Source of the DNA: Henckelia pumila
Taxonomy: Eukaryota > Streptophyta > Magnoliopsida > Lamiales > Gesneriaceae
DNA length: 64,000 nt
Direction of reading: 5' to 3'
Assembly (NCBI RefSeq): GCF_033568475.1
Contig: NC_133123.1
Coordinates: forward strand, 150,737,753 to 150,801,752
A program made the translations under genes and the position numbers. The notes beneath the pieces are model-generated. The model searched no databases. It was given only the letters and a program-made list of their open reading frames with translations, and was not told the DNA's origin. Below are positions 26,275 to 37,639 of the stretch, one piece after another. Each line of letters opens with the position of its first letter. Position 1 is the stretch's first letter.

Positions 26275-27590
26275 ATGAATTCCCATGAGGGCGAACAACC
26301 CATAGGGAATCCCCCAAGATATGTGGTTAAAACAGAAGAACCACATAGTGAGTTCCAAGTTGGAGAAAATTCACATCCAGCAAGAACCAGATCAAGAAGG
26401 AGTAAGATACCACTACATCAAACTCCTTATGAAAAAACTGTTTTAGACCCGATGCATCCTTATGGGGTTATGTTAAACCTAGATGTTCTGGACTTCAAAA
26501 ACAGAGAAGATCTTATAGATGATTGGACGTTAGCTATGAGAATTGCAGCAGGGACATTAGATCTCAATAAAGAAGGATTCATTAAACTTCTAGAAATGAG
26601 TCTAATGGGATCTGTTAAGATCGCATGGGAGATGACTATGCCAGAAACTAAGGAATCAATCTTAGCAGGAGAATCCCTCAGCGAGATTGGAGGAAGAATG
26701 GCCATCCTATTTAAAGCACAATTCATAGGGGTAGACTATTTCAATAATCAAGATACAGAGAAAAAGAGAAGATATACTCAAGCTCTGTATAGCCTCGAAT
26801 TACATGATATATGTTTAGTTGATGAATACATTATGTTATTCACTAAATACAGATGGAATTCGGGAGTCGAGGAAAATGTAGCTATTCAGCTATTTTTCGC
26901 AAAAATGCCAAGTCCCTGGAGAGAAATGCTGATCAAATAATACGTTCCAGGTAATCTTGATATATTGGCAAGACGCGCCTCCTTTTTGAAAGGAAAATTG
27001 GCAGAATGGTGCCATATGACAACATTACAGAAGAACTACAAGAAAATAAGGGGTATAAATAAACGTACACCTTTATGTTGTAAAGAAAATGATCTTCCAA
27101 CGATCATTGGAAACAGATTACAGGGATTTAAAAGGAAGAAATTCAGAAATAATCCCTATAATAAAAGAATGAAAAGTTCTTGGAAACCAAGAACATTTTG
27201 GTCCAAACAAAAGGCCAGATCCTATAGATCGGGTAGAAGAAGTGGACCTACAAGAACATCCCCAGCAACAGGCTCATCACAAAGCAGGGGAAGAACACCA
27301 TCAAAAATAACTTTCAGAAGAACTCATACAAGAGCAAGTGAAAGTTTCAAGGATTGCAACTGCTGGACATGTGGAGCAAAAGAACATATATCTACAAATT
27401 GTCCAGAAAACGAGAAAAAAGGAGTTAAACTCTTTGAAGCAACACCAGATATGGATGATGCAGTCTTTTTTCAAAATCTAGTCCAAGTATATCAATTTGA
27501 GGATATCCCCTCAGATGAAAGCATATACGAAGAAGATATATTGTTTAGTCAAGAAATTTCTGAGGATGAATCAGAATCAGAGTAAAGAGG
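26275..27590 (+). mobile_element. Coat-protein-like region of the pararetrovirus
   Basis: The central part has the helical, charged character of caulimovirid capsid domains. A basic region (KRKKFRNNPYNKRMK) precedes a zinc knuckle of the form C-x-C-x2-C-x4-H-x4-C (CNCWTCGAKEHISTNC), which is the caulimovirid coat-protein signature. An acidic tail follows, rich in Glu and Asp, as in these coat proteins. Part of a broken element. Confidence 0.8.
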
Positions 27591-28790
27591 AAGTGTTTCG
27601 GCATGAAACACATGAAAGTTTGGCTGGGTTTTTTAGTCAAACCACGATATCTCATAATATGGTCCAAAGGATTATGAGAGAAAATCCAACATTACAGAAG
27701 TACCAAAGATTTTCGGCAGGACAAGTTGAAAGAGTCTTAGGAAACCTAGGGCTAAGACAAAGAATACATAATTTGATTTATAAGGTATCCAGAAGGGAAA
27801 TGGCAATCCCTATGGAATTAACCAGTAATCAAATTGAGATGCAGTTAATTCCCTTTGAAGAAATTCGAGAGGAATTACAGAAATTAAAAGCAGAAGTAGC
27901 AAAGACAATGTCTTGGATTCATATTGGAGCAATCCAGATTATGATCAAAGCTACTTTTAAAGAAGGAATAGATTCACCCATAGATATCGTAGTATGCGAT
28001 AAAAGAATGGGGAATATACAAGATGCGGTTCTAGGAATTATCTCGGGAAATTTGTGTGCAGAAAAAATTGTGGGAGTTATTTATCCAAGAATAGGCTACA
28101 ATTTAGCTGATAGAGATTTTAGTCGAGCCTTGACGTTGCATCAAAACTTCAAGGAAAAAAGACTAATGAAGGAAGGTAATAGGTCATATTCTATTACATA
28201 TCAAATTTTATATGCTCTTTCTAATACTCACCATTCTGAATTATTTATTAGAAATGAGTTCATTGAAATTCCAGAGATCTTTGGGAAAGTTGTTCAAGCA
28301 ATATACCCGGAAAGGATCGAGTTTCCTTTAATTCAGGAAACAGACATTCAAATTCAAGACAACTCAGTTCTATACAGAGACCTTAAAATAGAACCCCGAA
28401 GGTTATCTTTCCAAGGAGACCGAATGACAAGTAGGAGATGGGACAAATCTCCTATTCAAGAGATTCCACCAGAAGAAAAGGAGTTTTCTATAATAGGAAA
28501 ACTGAGATCTCCAGAAGGATGGAAAGAAGTGAAAATAGTATTCGAAATTACAAGTCATCGGAACCAGTTTCCTTGTAACTCGATCTACTATTTGGAACAA
28601 CAGGAAAAAGGAACTTACCAAGGAGTGATAAATATTGGAGAATTGGAAGTTCAAATATGTGGAATTCCAGGAAAAGAAGTGGATCAGCTCATTCTTGGCC
28701 TAGAGTTTCCGGAGGACCATAAACCATGGAAACGCCTTGAAAGAGGAATAAAGTTCATGGCAAAAGAAAAGACTTGGAGGATTCAATAAG
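27590..28790 (+). mobile_element. Movement-protein-like region (30K superfamily) of the pararetrovirus
   Basis: The stretch IHIGAIQIMIKATFKEGI followed by VVCDKRMGNIQDAVLGII has the pattern of caulimovirid 30K-superfamily movement proteins. It directly follows the coat-protein-like region. Its placement downstream of the coat domain is the main argument for a solendovirus/cavemovirus-like relative. Confidence 0.7.
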
Positions 28791-28801
28791 AATTCTACGA
28801 G

Positions 28802-31060
28802 ATGGAAAACCAAGAGAATTGGATAAGGGACAATCCCTTAATCAAATTCGAGAACTCTGTTTACAAACAGAGGAAGAAGCAACTGTTAAAATTAGTAAGT
28901 CATGAACATGATTTACTAGAACGTATTGAAGAAGTAGAAAGGAGTAACCATACTCTACCTTCTGAGGCCTTAGGAAAACTAAAGGTGAATAGTCTTAATC
29001 GGATTATTGAGTTACAACATAGTCTGTTAAAAATGGCGGGGTCATTTAGTAATCCCTTTAAGAAATGACAACAAGTCCTTTCTCCATATACATTCCGATA
29101 GAGATGTTGTATGAACAATATAAGGCTGAATACTTTGCAGCTTATATTGACTCAGGAGTAGGAATTTGTACAGCAAAAAGAGGAGTCTTTCCTGAAGAAT
29201 GTGAAGAAGAATTGCCAAAAATTGCTGGACGAGATTTCTCGCGAAGAATTCTAATTCTTTGAAAAGGAATAAAACAAGCAGAGATCGTTATGGGAGGAGC
29301 AGGTCAAACACCTTGGTACAAGGTAAAAACACCACCAATATATTTTCATGATACAGGAGTTGATATCCTGTTAGGAAATAACTTCTTACAAATGTTTAAG
29401 AAGTACACACAAGACAATGAGTCAAGAAGACTTATGTTCACTAAAATTTGTGATCATAAAATTATCGTTCAAAGACTCAAGGTTGCTTTTTATCGACAAT
29501 TACCGATAATATTTTGCAGCCAGCGTGGTGATAAAGGACAACTTTTTCACCCAAAAATGAAAGATCCAAGAAGGTTTGGAGAAACCATGTTGAAAATAAC
29601 AACAGAACAAGAACTCCAAACAGAGGATATGGATCTTTTCAAGGTAAATCTACATCACAGAGATATAGAGTTAGAAAATAAGGTATCCCTTGAAGATGTC
29701 AAAAAGAGGCTCAAATGGTGGGATAGAAATCAACTCAAAACCAGTCTTACTCTAAAGGAAGGCAAAGAGTATGAATTCGTCAGATATAAGCCTATCCCGA
29801 TGAACATAACAGATCAAAGGGATATGAGAATGATTATCAAGGAACATTTGGACCTTGGTCTAATCAAAGAAGGAGTTTCACCATATAGCAGCCCAGGTTT
29901 TCTGGTCAGAAATCATGGTGAAATAAAAAGAGGGAAACCCAGGTTAGTTATTAACTACCAAGGTATTAATAAAATCCCGGAGTTTGATGGGTACTTCATA
30001 CCGAGGAGAAAACATCTAATTAGCTGTGTACGAAATGCTAGAGTGTTCTCAAAATTTGATTGTAAGTCTGGATTTTACCAGATTCGAATGGAAGAAGGCA
30101 GTAAGAAATTCACAGCCTTCTCTACTCCACAAGGACACTATATTTGGGAAGTTATGCCTATGGGATTGGCTAATGCACCCAGATATTTCAAAGAAAGATG
30201 GATAACATTTTTAAATATTATTTCAACTTTATGTTTTTTTATATTGATGATATTCTTATAGCATCAAAAAACATAGACGAACACGTTAAACACTTAGAGA
30301 TTTTCTCTAAAATCTGTAAACAAGAGAGACTGGTCTTATCTGAAAAGAAAGCAGTCATAGCAATAAGGAAAATTGAATTTCTTGGTATTGAGATTGATGA
30401 AACTGGAATAATTCTACAACCCCATATTGTGGAAAAGGTAAAAAAATTTCCAGATAAACTCAAAGACGTAAAACAACTCCAGAATTTTTTGGAGTAGTTA
30501 ATTTTGCAGGGATGTTCATTAACAACCTAGCAATGTACAGAAAGGTGTTCAGTTCTTTGTTAAAAAAAGATGCTAGATTTATATGGAACGATGACCATAC
30601 TAAAGGGGTAAAACAATTAAAGGAGATATGTAAGAATCTCCAAAAAATGGCTATACCCGTAGATGAAGATGATCTGGTATTATTTACGGATGCCAGTGAC
30701 AATTGATGGGAAGCAGTCCTTACCAAGATCACTCCAGATGGAGAAATACCATGCAGATACTATAGCGGTCTTTTTTCAGAATCAGAGGCCATCAGATGAC
30801 ATATCAACGAAAAAGAATTTTATGCAGTTAAAAGGGCTTTCGAAAAATGGCCATTATTTTTACTTGCTAAAAAATTCACGCTGAAGGTTGATAACACCCA
30901 GGTAAAAGCTTTCCTAAAAAATAAGATTGAATCTAAACATGAAAAAGCTAGGTTATTAAGATGACAAGCATTATGTCAAAATTATATTTTTGATATTGTT
31001 ATTATTAAATCTCATGAAAATATTCTTGCAGATTTCTTAACAAGAGATGGAAGGCAGTGA
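28802..31060 (+). mobile_element. Short coiled region, protease, reverse transcriptase and RNase H regions of the pararetrovirus
   Basis: A short charged, helix-rich segment is followed by an aspartic-protease-like block (AAYIDSGVG). The reverse transcriptase region shows KPRLVINYQGINKI, FSKFDCKSGFYQIRM, FSTPQGHYIWEVMPMGLANA and the YIDD catalytic box. RNase H begins with LFTDASDN. The family, order and strand are clear; this is a broken copy and is not treated as a working gene. Confidence 0.88.
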
Positions 31061-32170
31061 CGTGGATTCCATCATGAAAATGCAGAGGCATCTCAGGGAA
31101 CACTTTGGGTTGCTTCAAACCGAGTTCAACCAGTTAGCCATTAATGCTGAAATGGCCGACAGGTTACAACAAGCTGATCGGATCAAAGTATCCAATCGAA
31201 TTACAGGATGTGTGCAAGCTCAAACACAACTATGGGCTGTTATTCAAGGGCCAATCACGAAGACTATAGAGAAACCATTGGTTTTTCATAAACAAGATAT
31301 GCTAAAACCATTGGTTTTACAAAAACAAAAAATACAACCACCGGTTGTGAAACAAGATGTTGAGGAATCTAAAACTCAAGAAACAAGTGCTAATATATCA
31401 TCAGCCTTTGATGATCTAGATGAAACAACAATTACTTATCAAGTCAACCCTCCGCCTCTGGGGTAAAAGAGGAAGAGATTAATCTTAGGCCCAACACAGA
31501 CAAGGGCAAATCTAAGATCGATACTAACCCAGCCATTATTTCTCCATTTCAGGTTTATCAACAGAGGTGGGAGAAATTAAGTACAAGAAGTAAAATTAAC
31601 CCTAACACTTGCAGAGTTGATACTGCAGGGATATATCCAAGAGTTTGGCTACAAAACAATGTCAATCCTAAGGATGTAAAGCTCTGGTATGAATTTGGGG
31701 CTTTGGCCTCAGTTTATACAATGTCACCAAGCTTCCCGGAGATATCACAGTTACCGAAATGGATTCAGGAAGCAGCCCAAGAAACATGGGCAAATAACGA
31801 CCATTTGTCCAGAGGAGATGTGCTTGAATTATATTTCTTTAGTGCAGCTCCAGAACCAACAGGAAAAGGATCACACGAGCCCTTTCATTTCATCAAGATA
31901 AGGAAACCTGACATGAATAATCAAAGATTCATCAAGGATCCAATATCTGAAGAAATACCATTAGTGTCCACTTTTGGAGAAAATGAAATTTCAACCAGAA
32001 GGGCATGGGGTATTTGGGTTTGTCTCACCGAGATGGACAAGGTCAAGTTTTCGTTCAAATTTTATCAAAATTCTGTGAACGGATCATTCCTGTTAAACAC
32101 AATGACAGGAAAAACTAAGGCTTTCGCGAAAGAACTCTTCGAAAAGAAGAGAAACTTTTTGTAGAACAAC
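31047..32170 (+). mobile_element. 3' region of the pararetrovirus, position of the transactivator/viroplasmin
   Basis: Two reading-frame stretches follow the polymerase. The first is helical and rich in Gln and Lys, with a repeated motif (KPLVFHKQD, KPLVLQKQK). The second begins near GIYPRVWLQNNV and contains a compact globular-looking part (WGIWVCLTEMDKVKFSFKFY). Position alone suggests the transactivator of solendoviruses and cavemoviruses. I do not recognise the sequence itself. Confidence 0.5.
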
Positions 32171-32623
32171 AAGCTGCCGGGGAGTAAAGAGACTCGCCGA
32201 AAATTTTGTAACATGGCTCACATCGAAAGATGGTCAGAGAACATCTGCCCATAATGTCCAAACCAGAAGGAGCCAGAATTCGAAAAAAACTTCAGACCCC
32301 GAACGGATCGAAAAGATTTTTCCGAGACAAACAAAGGTGGACAGAGACCACCAATGATGCGTTTTCCCAGGGGACCACTGCAAAAGCAGAAGATGCCCCG
32401 ACAACAATAAAGAAGACATGTGAGGAGGATAGAGCCAAAAGAAAAAGGATGACACGTGATTCCTCCACCAAACGATGCCATCAATAATGGCATAACAGGA
32501 CAAGGTGGATAACGGATGACTCATCCACTAGTTGAAGATGTCATTAATAATGGCATAAAAGGACAAGACAAAATAGCTGTAAGATTCCCTGAAGTTTCTC
32601 GGTGAAACGAGTGGAGCCTCAGC

Positions 32624-32690
32624 TATAAATACAAGCGTTCAAGAAAGCTGAAGACATCGATCATTCCCTTCAGTTTTCTTACAAATAAAA
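32624..32690 (+). promoter_or_regulatory. Probable pararetroviral promoter TATA box and polyadenylation signal
   Basis: TATAAATACAAGCG at 32624 has the TATA form of caulimovirid full-length promoters. TGACTCATCCACTAG lies about 110 bp upstream, in the region where activator sites usually sit. An AATAAAA-type signal follows at about 32684, the close TATA-to-poly(A) spacing that pararetroviruses use. Activity today is unknown. Confidence 0.6.
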
Positions 32691-33290
32691 TCATTGTAAT
32701 ATTTATCTTTCTATTGTATTAAATTTTCCTTTTATGTATTTCAAGAACAAGGCTACTATGAGTAGCTAAACAAGTTGTCTTCTCCTCTTCAAAGGAGTTG
32801 ATTTATGTAATAATATTACGTCTGAATAATTTCGTTAAAGCCTCTTGTTCTTTCATGCTCATTTTTTATAATTAAATTTATATACCATACGCCTTAAGGT
32901 AGAAAACGAATTAAGGCTGTGCTGGGTGTCGTTGAAGGAACTTGTGCAGAAACCATCTGTTGCGACTGCGTGGTTGGAGTGTGAGGAGCACTTCGTAAAA
33001 CTCGGCAGGTATGACCCGACGACATTTTGGTCAAAGAGGTATTTGAATTTAATTCATCTTACGGAAGCATGTTGGACCCTAATTCGGAGTATATCGACTG
33101 AAAACCTTGCGTAACTGATAGTTTGGCATAGCCGAAACTAGTTCGATAAGTTAACAATGTCACGTACAAAAGATTAGTTACTAATTAATATTTAATTCAA
33201 AATTGGGGACCACTAGGGAGTTGGAATAAAGAAAATTATGATTAGGGAGTTAAGATAAAGGTTGAAGGGTTGGTAGGGATTTTTAAATCA

Positions 33291-33994
33291 TTTTCTCATA
33301 AATTAATAACTTATTATTTTGACTAACACATATTTAATCATATAAAAAATCATTATATTTATTCGAAGAAAATTGATTTTTTTTTTGTAATAAGTGATAC
33401 TTATTATTTTTAATAATTATCACTATACTGATTAATAAAATTAAATCATATAAATAAAAACAATTATAGAATTAGATTCCATGAAAAAATAAAACAACAA
33501 TATACATACTTTAATAAATTGCATTAGGTATTTCTAAAACTTTAATGAATTACTAATTTATAATTTTGAGTTTATATAAAGGGTCTTCTGAAAAAAATTA
33601 TTATCTAATTAATTTTGATATTATTATAAATAATTATTATTTTAGATACATTATTAGTTTATCGACTATTAAATCATAGACGCTTTACAATAGTTTTGAG
33701 TTTTGACTATGGTGGAAAAAGGATTAAAATCAAAATTTGAATAGTTAAATCAATTTCGCAATTTGGGCTATTTCCATCAATCCAATTTGGTTTCAATGGG
33801 TATCATAGTGATTGTGGGCTCGATCCTTGGTCCCAGTCCACTAGGCCTGCTAATTCATCTCCATCCCTTCCCTCGTCTTCTTTGTTCTTTCTCCCTTCAT
33901 CCGCGAATCTCAACAGGAACTTCACTCCCATTTTGCTCCGAACAAATTCAGAATTTTACTGAAAATTAATCGAAATATTCTGTGATTTGGGGAG
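33291..33994. other. Intergenic space before SSU72
   Basis: AT-rich sequence from the right edge of the pararetrovirus to the SSU72 promoter and 5' leader. The leader is more GC-rich from about 33760. No gene is visible. Confidence 0.55.
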
Positions 33995-36063
33995 ATGAAG
34001 CTGCGGTACGCAATGGTATGCTCGTCGAATCAGAATCGAAGCATGGAGGCACACGCGCTGCTGAAGAGGGAGGGTTTCGACGTGGCGTCTTACGGCACTG
34101 GGCAGCACGTTAAGCTTCCTGGACCTTCTATCAGAGAACCAAATGTGTACGATTTCGGAACCCCTTATAAGCACATGCTCGATGATCTTCGTCGCAAAGA
34201 CCCCGAGTTGTAAGACTAACAACACTAATCACTTGCTGATTTCGTTCGATTTTCTTATCGTTGATAATCTTTGTAGACATTTTGTTTGGTTTGTATTTGA
34301 CATTGTATTCTCTTCTTGTGTTCGTTTTGAGTTATTGTCTGGAATTTTGACATTTGGTTAAAAAAAAACGTTTCTTGAATTTTTTATGGAGCTAAGTTAT
34401 TAGGGCAATGAGAAAACAAGGATGCAGATGTTGCCATTCTGGTATTATTGAGAGAAACTGCATGCCCTTTTTTGAATTACATTGGGTTAATACAGTTGAA
34501 TCTTCATATTAGTTTTGAATTTTGTCACTATTTTTCTCATGGAGTTGCATAGATGAGCAGGTATCGAAGAAATGGAATACTGCCAATGCTCAAGAGGAAC
34601 GTAGGAGTAAAAACTGCCCCTCAGCGTTGGCAAGAGAATGCATCTGATGGTGTCTTTGATGTCGTGCTTACATTTGAAGAAAAAGTTTTTGATATGGTTG
34701 TTGAAGGTTTGCTTGTCTACTATCTTCGTTTGCTGAAATTCATTGATATATTACATATGGGTTTAATTGTTGGATTTCGTTTGCTGGAGACTTGTTATGT
34801 CTTTGTACTGCTGAATTTTAGACTTGCATTGTTTCAATATCCAAGTAATGAGAAAAAATTGTGGTCTAGATTTGCTTTGGCTTTGTTGCGAAGTAGTTTT
34901 GCTATTCCTTTTGGGTAAACCGTTGCCACTTTGGATATAAAATCTATCAGATAGAAAATTTACTATTTGCATCATTTCGTTTTTAAGTGATTTTTTAAGA
35001 GCTGATTCAGGTTTGTGTTTGGATATGAAAATAATAGTGAGAATGAGTTTTTTTTTTGGGTTTTTTAAACAAGAAGTTCAAACCCTAAAAGCTACATTTT
35101 GTGACTTCAGAATTAAACATGATTTTTTAATCTCTCTATCTAAATATACTCGAAGTTTGTGTTGATTTACCGGCCATTTGCAAGTAAAATCTCCAACAAA
35201 CATTAACTGTCAATGACGTATTATTCTGTCCAAAATTAGTAATAGAAGTGACAGTGTCAGTGAGATGAGATGAGATCAAAGTATCAAGGTTGAAGTGGAT
35301 CAAAACATGACACAAGGCGATTTAGCTCGTATGATGTAATTGCATCAAGTATGGAGCAATGGTGAAATGTTTATGACACTGAATAAAACTCATAAACTAG
35401 CATTATGAATACTGGGCTATAGATAATGTTCATGTTCAACCAAAGTCAGTGTATTAGCTCTCAGCTGACGTTAAGTTGCTTGCTAGTTAATATGGTAGAT
35501 GTTATGCTTTTCATGGTGACTTGGGTTAATATAATCTTATAAACGATATATATTTATGGACAGCACTTGCATGAAAGACCCCCCTTGGTTGCAAGCTTGC
35601 TATTATTTAGCTGATCATTTTCAAGTTACATGTTTAATTTTTATGAAAAAAGTGAGTTACCCTGATACACCAAGTTGCTCTTCATTAAAATTTCTCTGTC
35701 TTCTTCTTCCAAAATATGTATTATATAACTGGCTGTCCTTGAAAAACACTGCAGATCTACATAACAGAAATCATGTGCTTATGAAGCTTGTTTTAGTAAT
35801 CAATCTAGAAGTAAAAGATAACCACGAGGAGGCAGCTACAGGTGGTCGCCTTGCTTTACAATTATGCCAAGAGGTATGCATACTTTTCTGATCTACTGAT
35901 AAAATCGTCGGTCTACTGAACGGTTCGACTGCTTATCAGTAACAATACCATATGTATGCAGTTTGATATGACAGAAAACTGGGAGGATGCCGTGGACGAG
36001 ATCATCGTAAATTTTGAGAGGCAAAATCACAGAAAACTGCTGTACACTATCTCTTATTACTGA
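33995..36063 (+). CDS. SSU72: RNA polymerase II CTD phosphatase SSU72 homologue
   Basis: Removes phosphate from Ser5 of the RNA polymerase II C-terminal repeat; in the family it acts in 3'-end processing and transcription termination in the nucleus. Four exons: 33995-34209, 34561-34706, 35755-35873 and 35962-36063, giving 193 residues, the normal length. The catalytic P-loop is CSSNQNRS (C9 to R15, the CX5R motif). ILPMLKRN, PQRWQ, FDVVLTFEEKVFD, NLEVKDNHEEAA and the C-terminal YTISYY are all conserved in the family. The acceptor of exon 2 is GAGCAG at 34560, which restores ELYRRNG. Intron 2 is about 1 kb and holds only AT-rich sequence. Confidence 0.96.
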
Positions 36064-37639
36064 TGCTTGCATTTTATAGCATGTTGACTATGAGAATGTA
36101 TGGATCTTAGTATTGATCATTTCACTGTATCAACGGATAATATAATTGAATGATAAATATTTATGTGACACATATTTCTCTAAAGATGCTATCTTTGTAG
36201 ATGATATGTAGAACTGTACACCAAAATTATAGTTTTCTGAAATAATAACAATGATTGTAATAATATAAACACTATTATGAAATTATTTGACAATCTTTTT
36301 CACTTGTCAATAATTTCGGTTCTTTGAATAAAGGTACCATTGGTATGAATTTTATGTTTGGCTTGTTTTATTTTGGGTTTAAGCTGGTGGTTGGAAGTGC
36401 TGAAATAAGTTTTTTCCCTAAAAAATTGATATTCATGTTGATGGAATTTAGTGAATGTGTGTTTTTTTGGAGGAATTGGGACACTTGGCATGTGAATCTA
36501 ATTGGGCAAACACTGTTGATATTATATATATACGTGTGTGTGTGTGTAAGATTTTTTTTTTAAAAAAATATTGATCTATGGCTTGGGTACACTATACATG
36601 TTACTTGTTAGAGGCATGCTATATCTTTAGAAAATAACACATCATCAAAAGAAAATTAATAATTACTTTTAAAAATTTATAATAGTCCATCATTTTGTTA
36701 ATTTATTTACTGATTCATTTCGATAGATTTTGATGCATAATTTTTCTCCGGCTCTTATTTGGGTTGTAAGATAAAAAAAATATGGAATTCTCACATTTAA
36801 ATTTTATATCCACTTAGTCTAGTTTTCATGCACGTTGTTATATTCAAGTGTTAAGATAATAATATTGAATAAAAAAAACTTAAAATACTGCATTATTAAA
36901 TATGCATCTTTGAAGAAGAAACTCATTAGTAAAATATTCATTTTTCTTTTAAAAAAATTATTTTTAACAATACGAATGAAGTTAAGAAGAGGATAAACAA
37001 GCAAGTTAGCAATCGAAATTCAATGAGTATAAAAATATATCTTACAGGATAAGTTGTTTGTGAGACGATCACACATATTTGTATTTGTAAAATTAGTTGA
37101 CCTGATCTATTAATTTTTTTTACACAAAAATTATTTTTTTTACACAAAAATTTTTTTTTTTTCATTAGTCGAATTGAGTTGATAATCTATCTCACTAAAT
37201 TAACACATGAAAAAACGATCTCATAAGAATTTTTAGCATCGTGAAACATCACCAACATATTTGTAGCATTTCAAATCTTTGCAAAGTTATTCTTTTAAAC
37301 AAAGTTATTTATTTAAAAATAAATAACGAGTATTTTAAGTCCAACTATGATATACTAAATTAAACCAAACAATCCTTTTCAAAAATTAAACCAAACAAAG
37401 CCATTGAAATTCTCATTTGGTCCCCAAAAAAAGTAAATTTGATGACGTAAAAAGTCATACGATATGACGTCATGAAAATCACCTTATATTATTAGTATAT
37501 TTGCCATTACACTCAGTTGCCAACATTTTCTCAACCAAACCAACCTACACAGCACGTAACGTATACTGTGTCATCTCCGTGTTCATGTATCTTTTTCGAT
37601 CGTTTCAAAACCTCCATTTTCACGCGTAACGCTCGCTTA
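36064..37639. other. Intergenic region between SSU72 and the XLG gene
   Basis: AT-rich sequence with a short TG run (about 36533-36547) and several A and T runs. At 37030-37240 there is a badly decayed sequence (GTGAGACGATCACAC at the left, AACGATCTCAT at the right) that resembles the GAGACGGTCTCA MITE family seen at 53.8 kb. The XLG promoter and leader occupy the right end. Confidence 0.5.

Larger units (their letters stand above)
25361..33290 (+). mobile_element. Endogenous pararetrovirus (Caulimoviridae, solendovirus/cavemovirus-like order), broken
   Basis: An old integrated plant pararetrovirus in plus orientation. Parts in order: leader with a tRNA-iMet primer site, coat-protein-like region with a zinc knuckle, movement-protein-like region, a short coiled region, protease, reverse transcriptase and RNase H, a 3' region in the position of the transactivator, then a promoter. 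No direct LTRs are seen, which fits a pararetrovirus rather than an LTR retrotransposon. It is clearly broken, with roughly eight to ten interruptions across the coding part, so it is a fossil. Coat protein before movement protein matches the known layout of solendoviruses (Tobacco vein clearing virus) and cavemoviruses, and differs from florendoviruses and petuviruses. Genus is inference from layout only. Confidence 0.85.

Noticed and set aside
37517-37639. Upstream in-frame ATG for the XLG gene
   Set aside because: The extra 41 residues lack family similarity, and MAAPGTG directly precedes the conserved [10 protein letters not shown] block.
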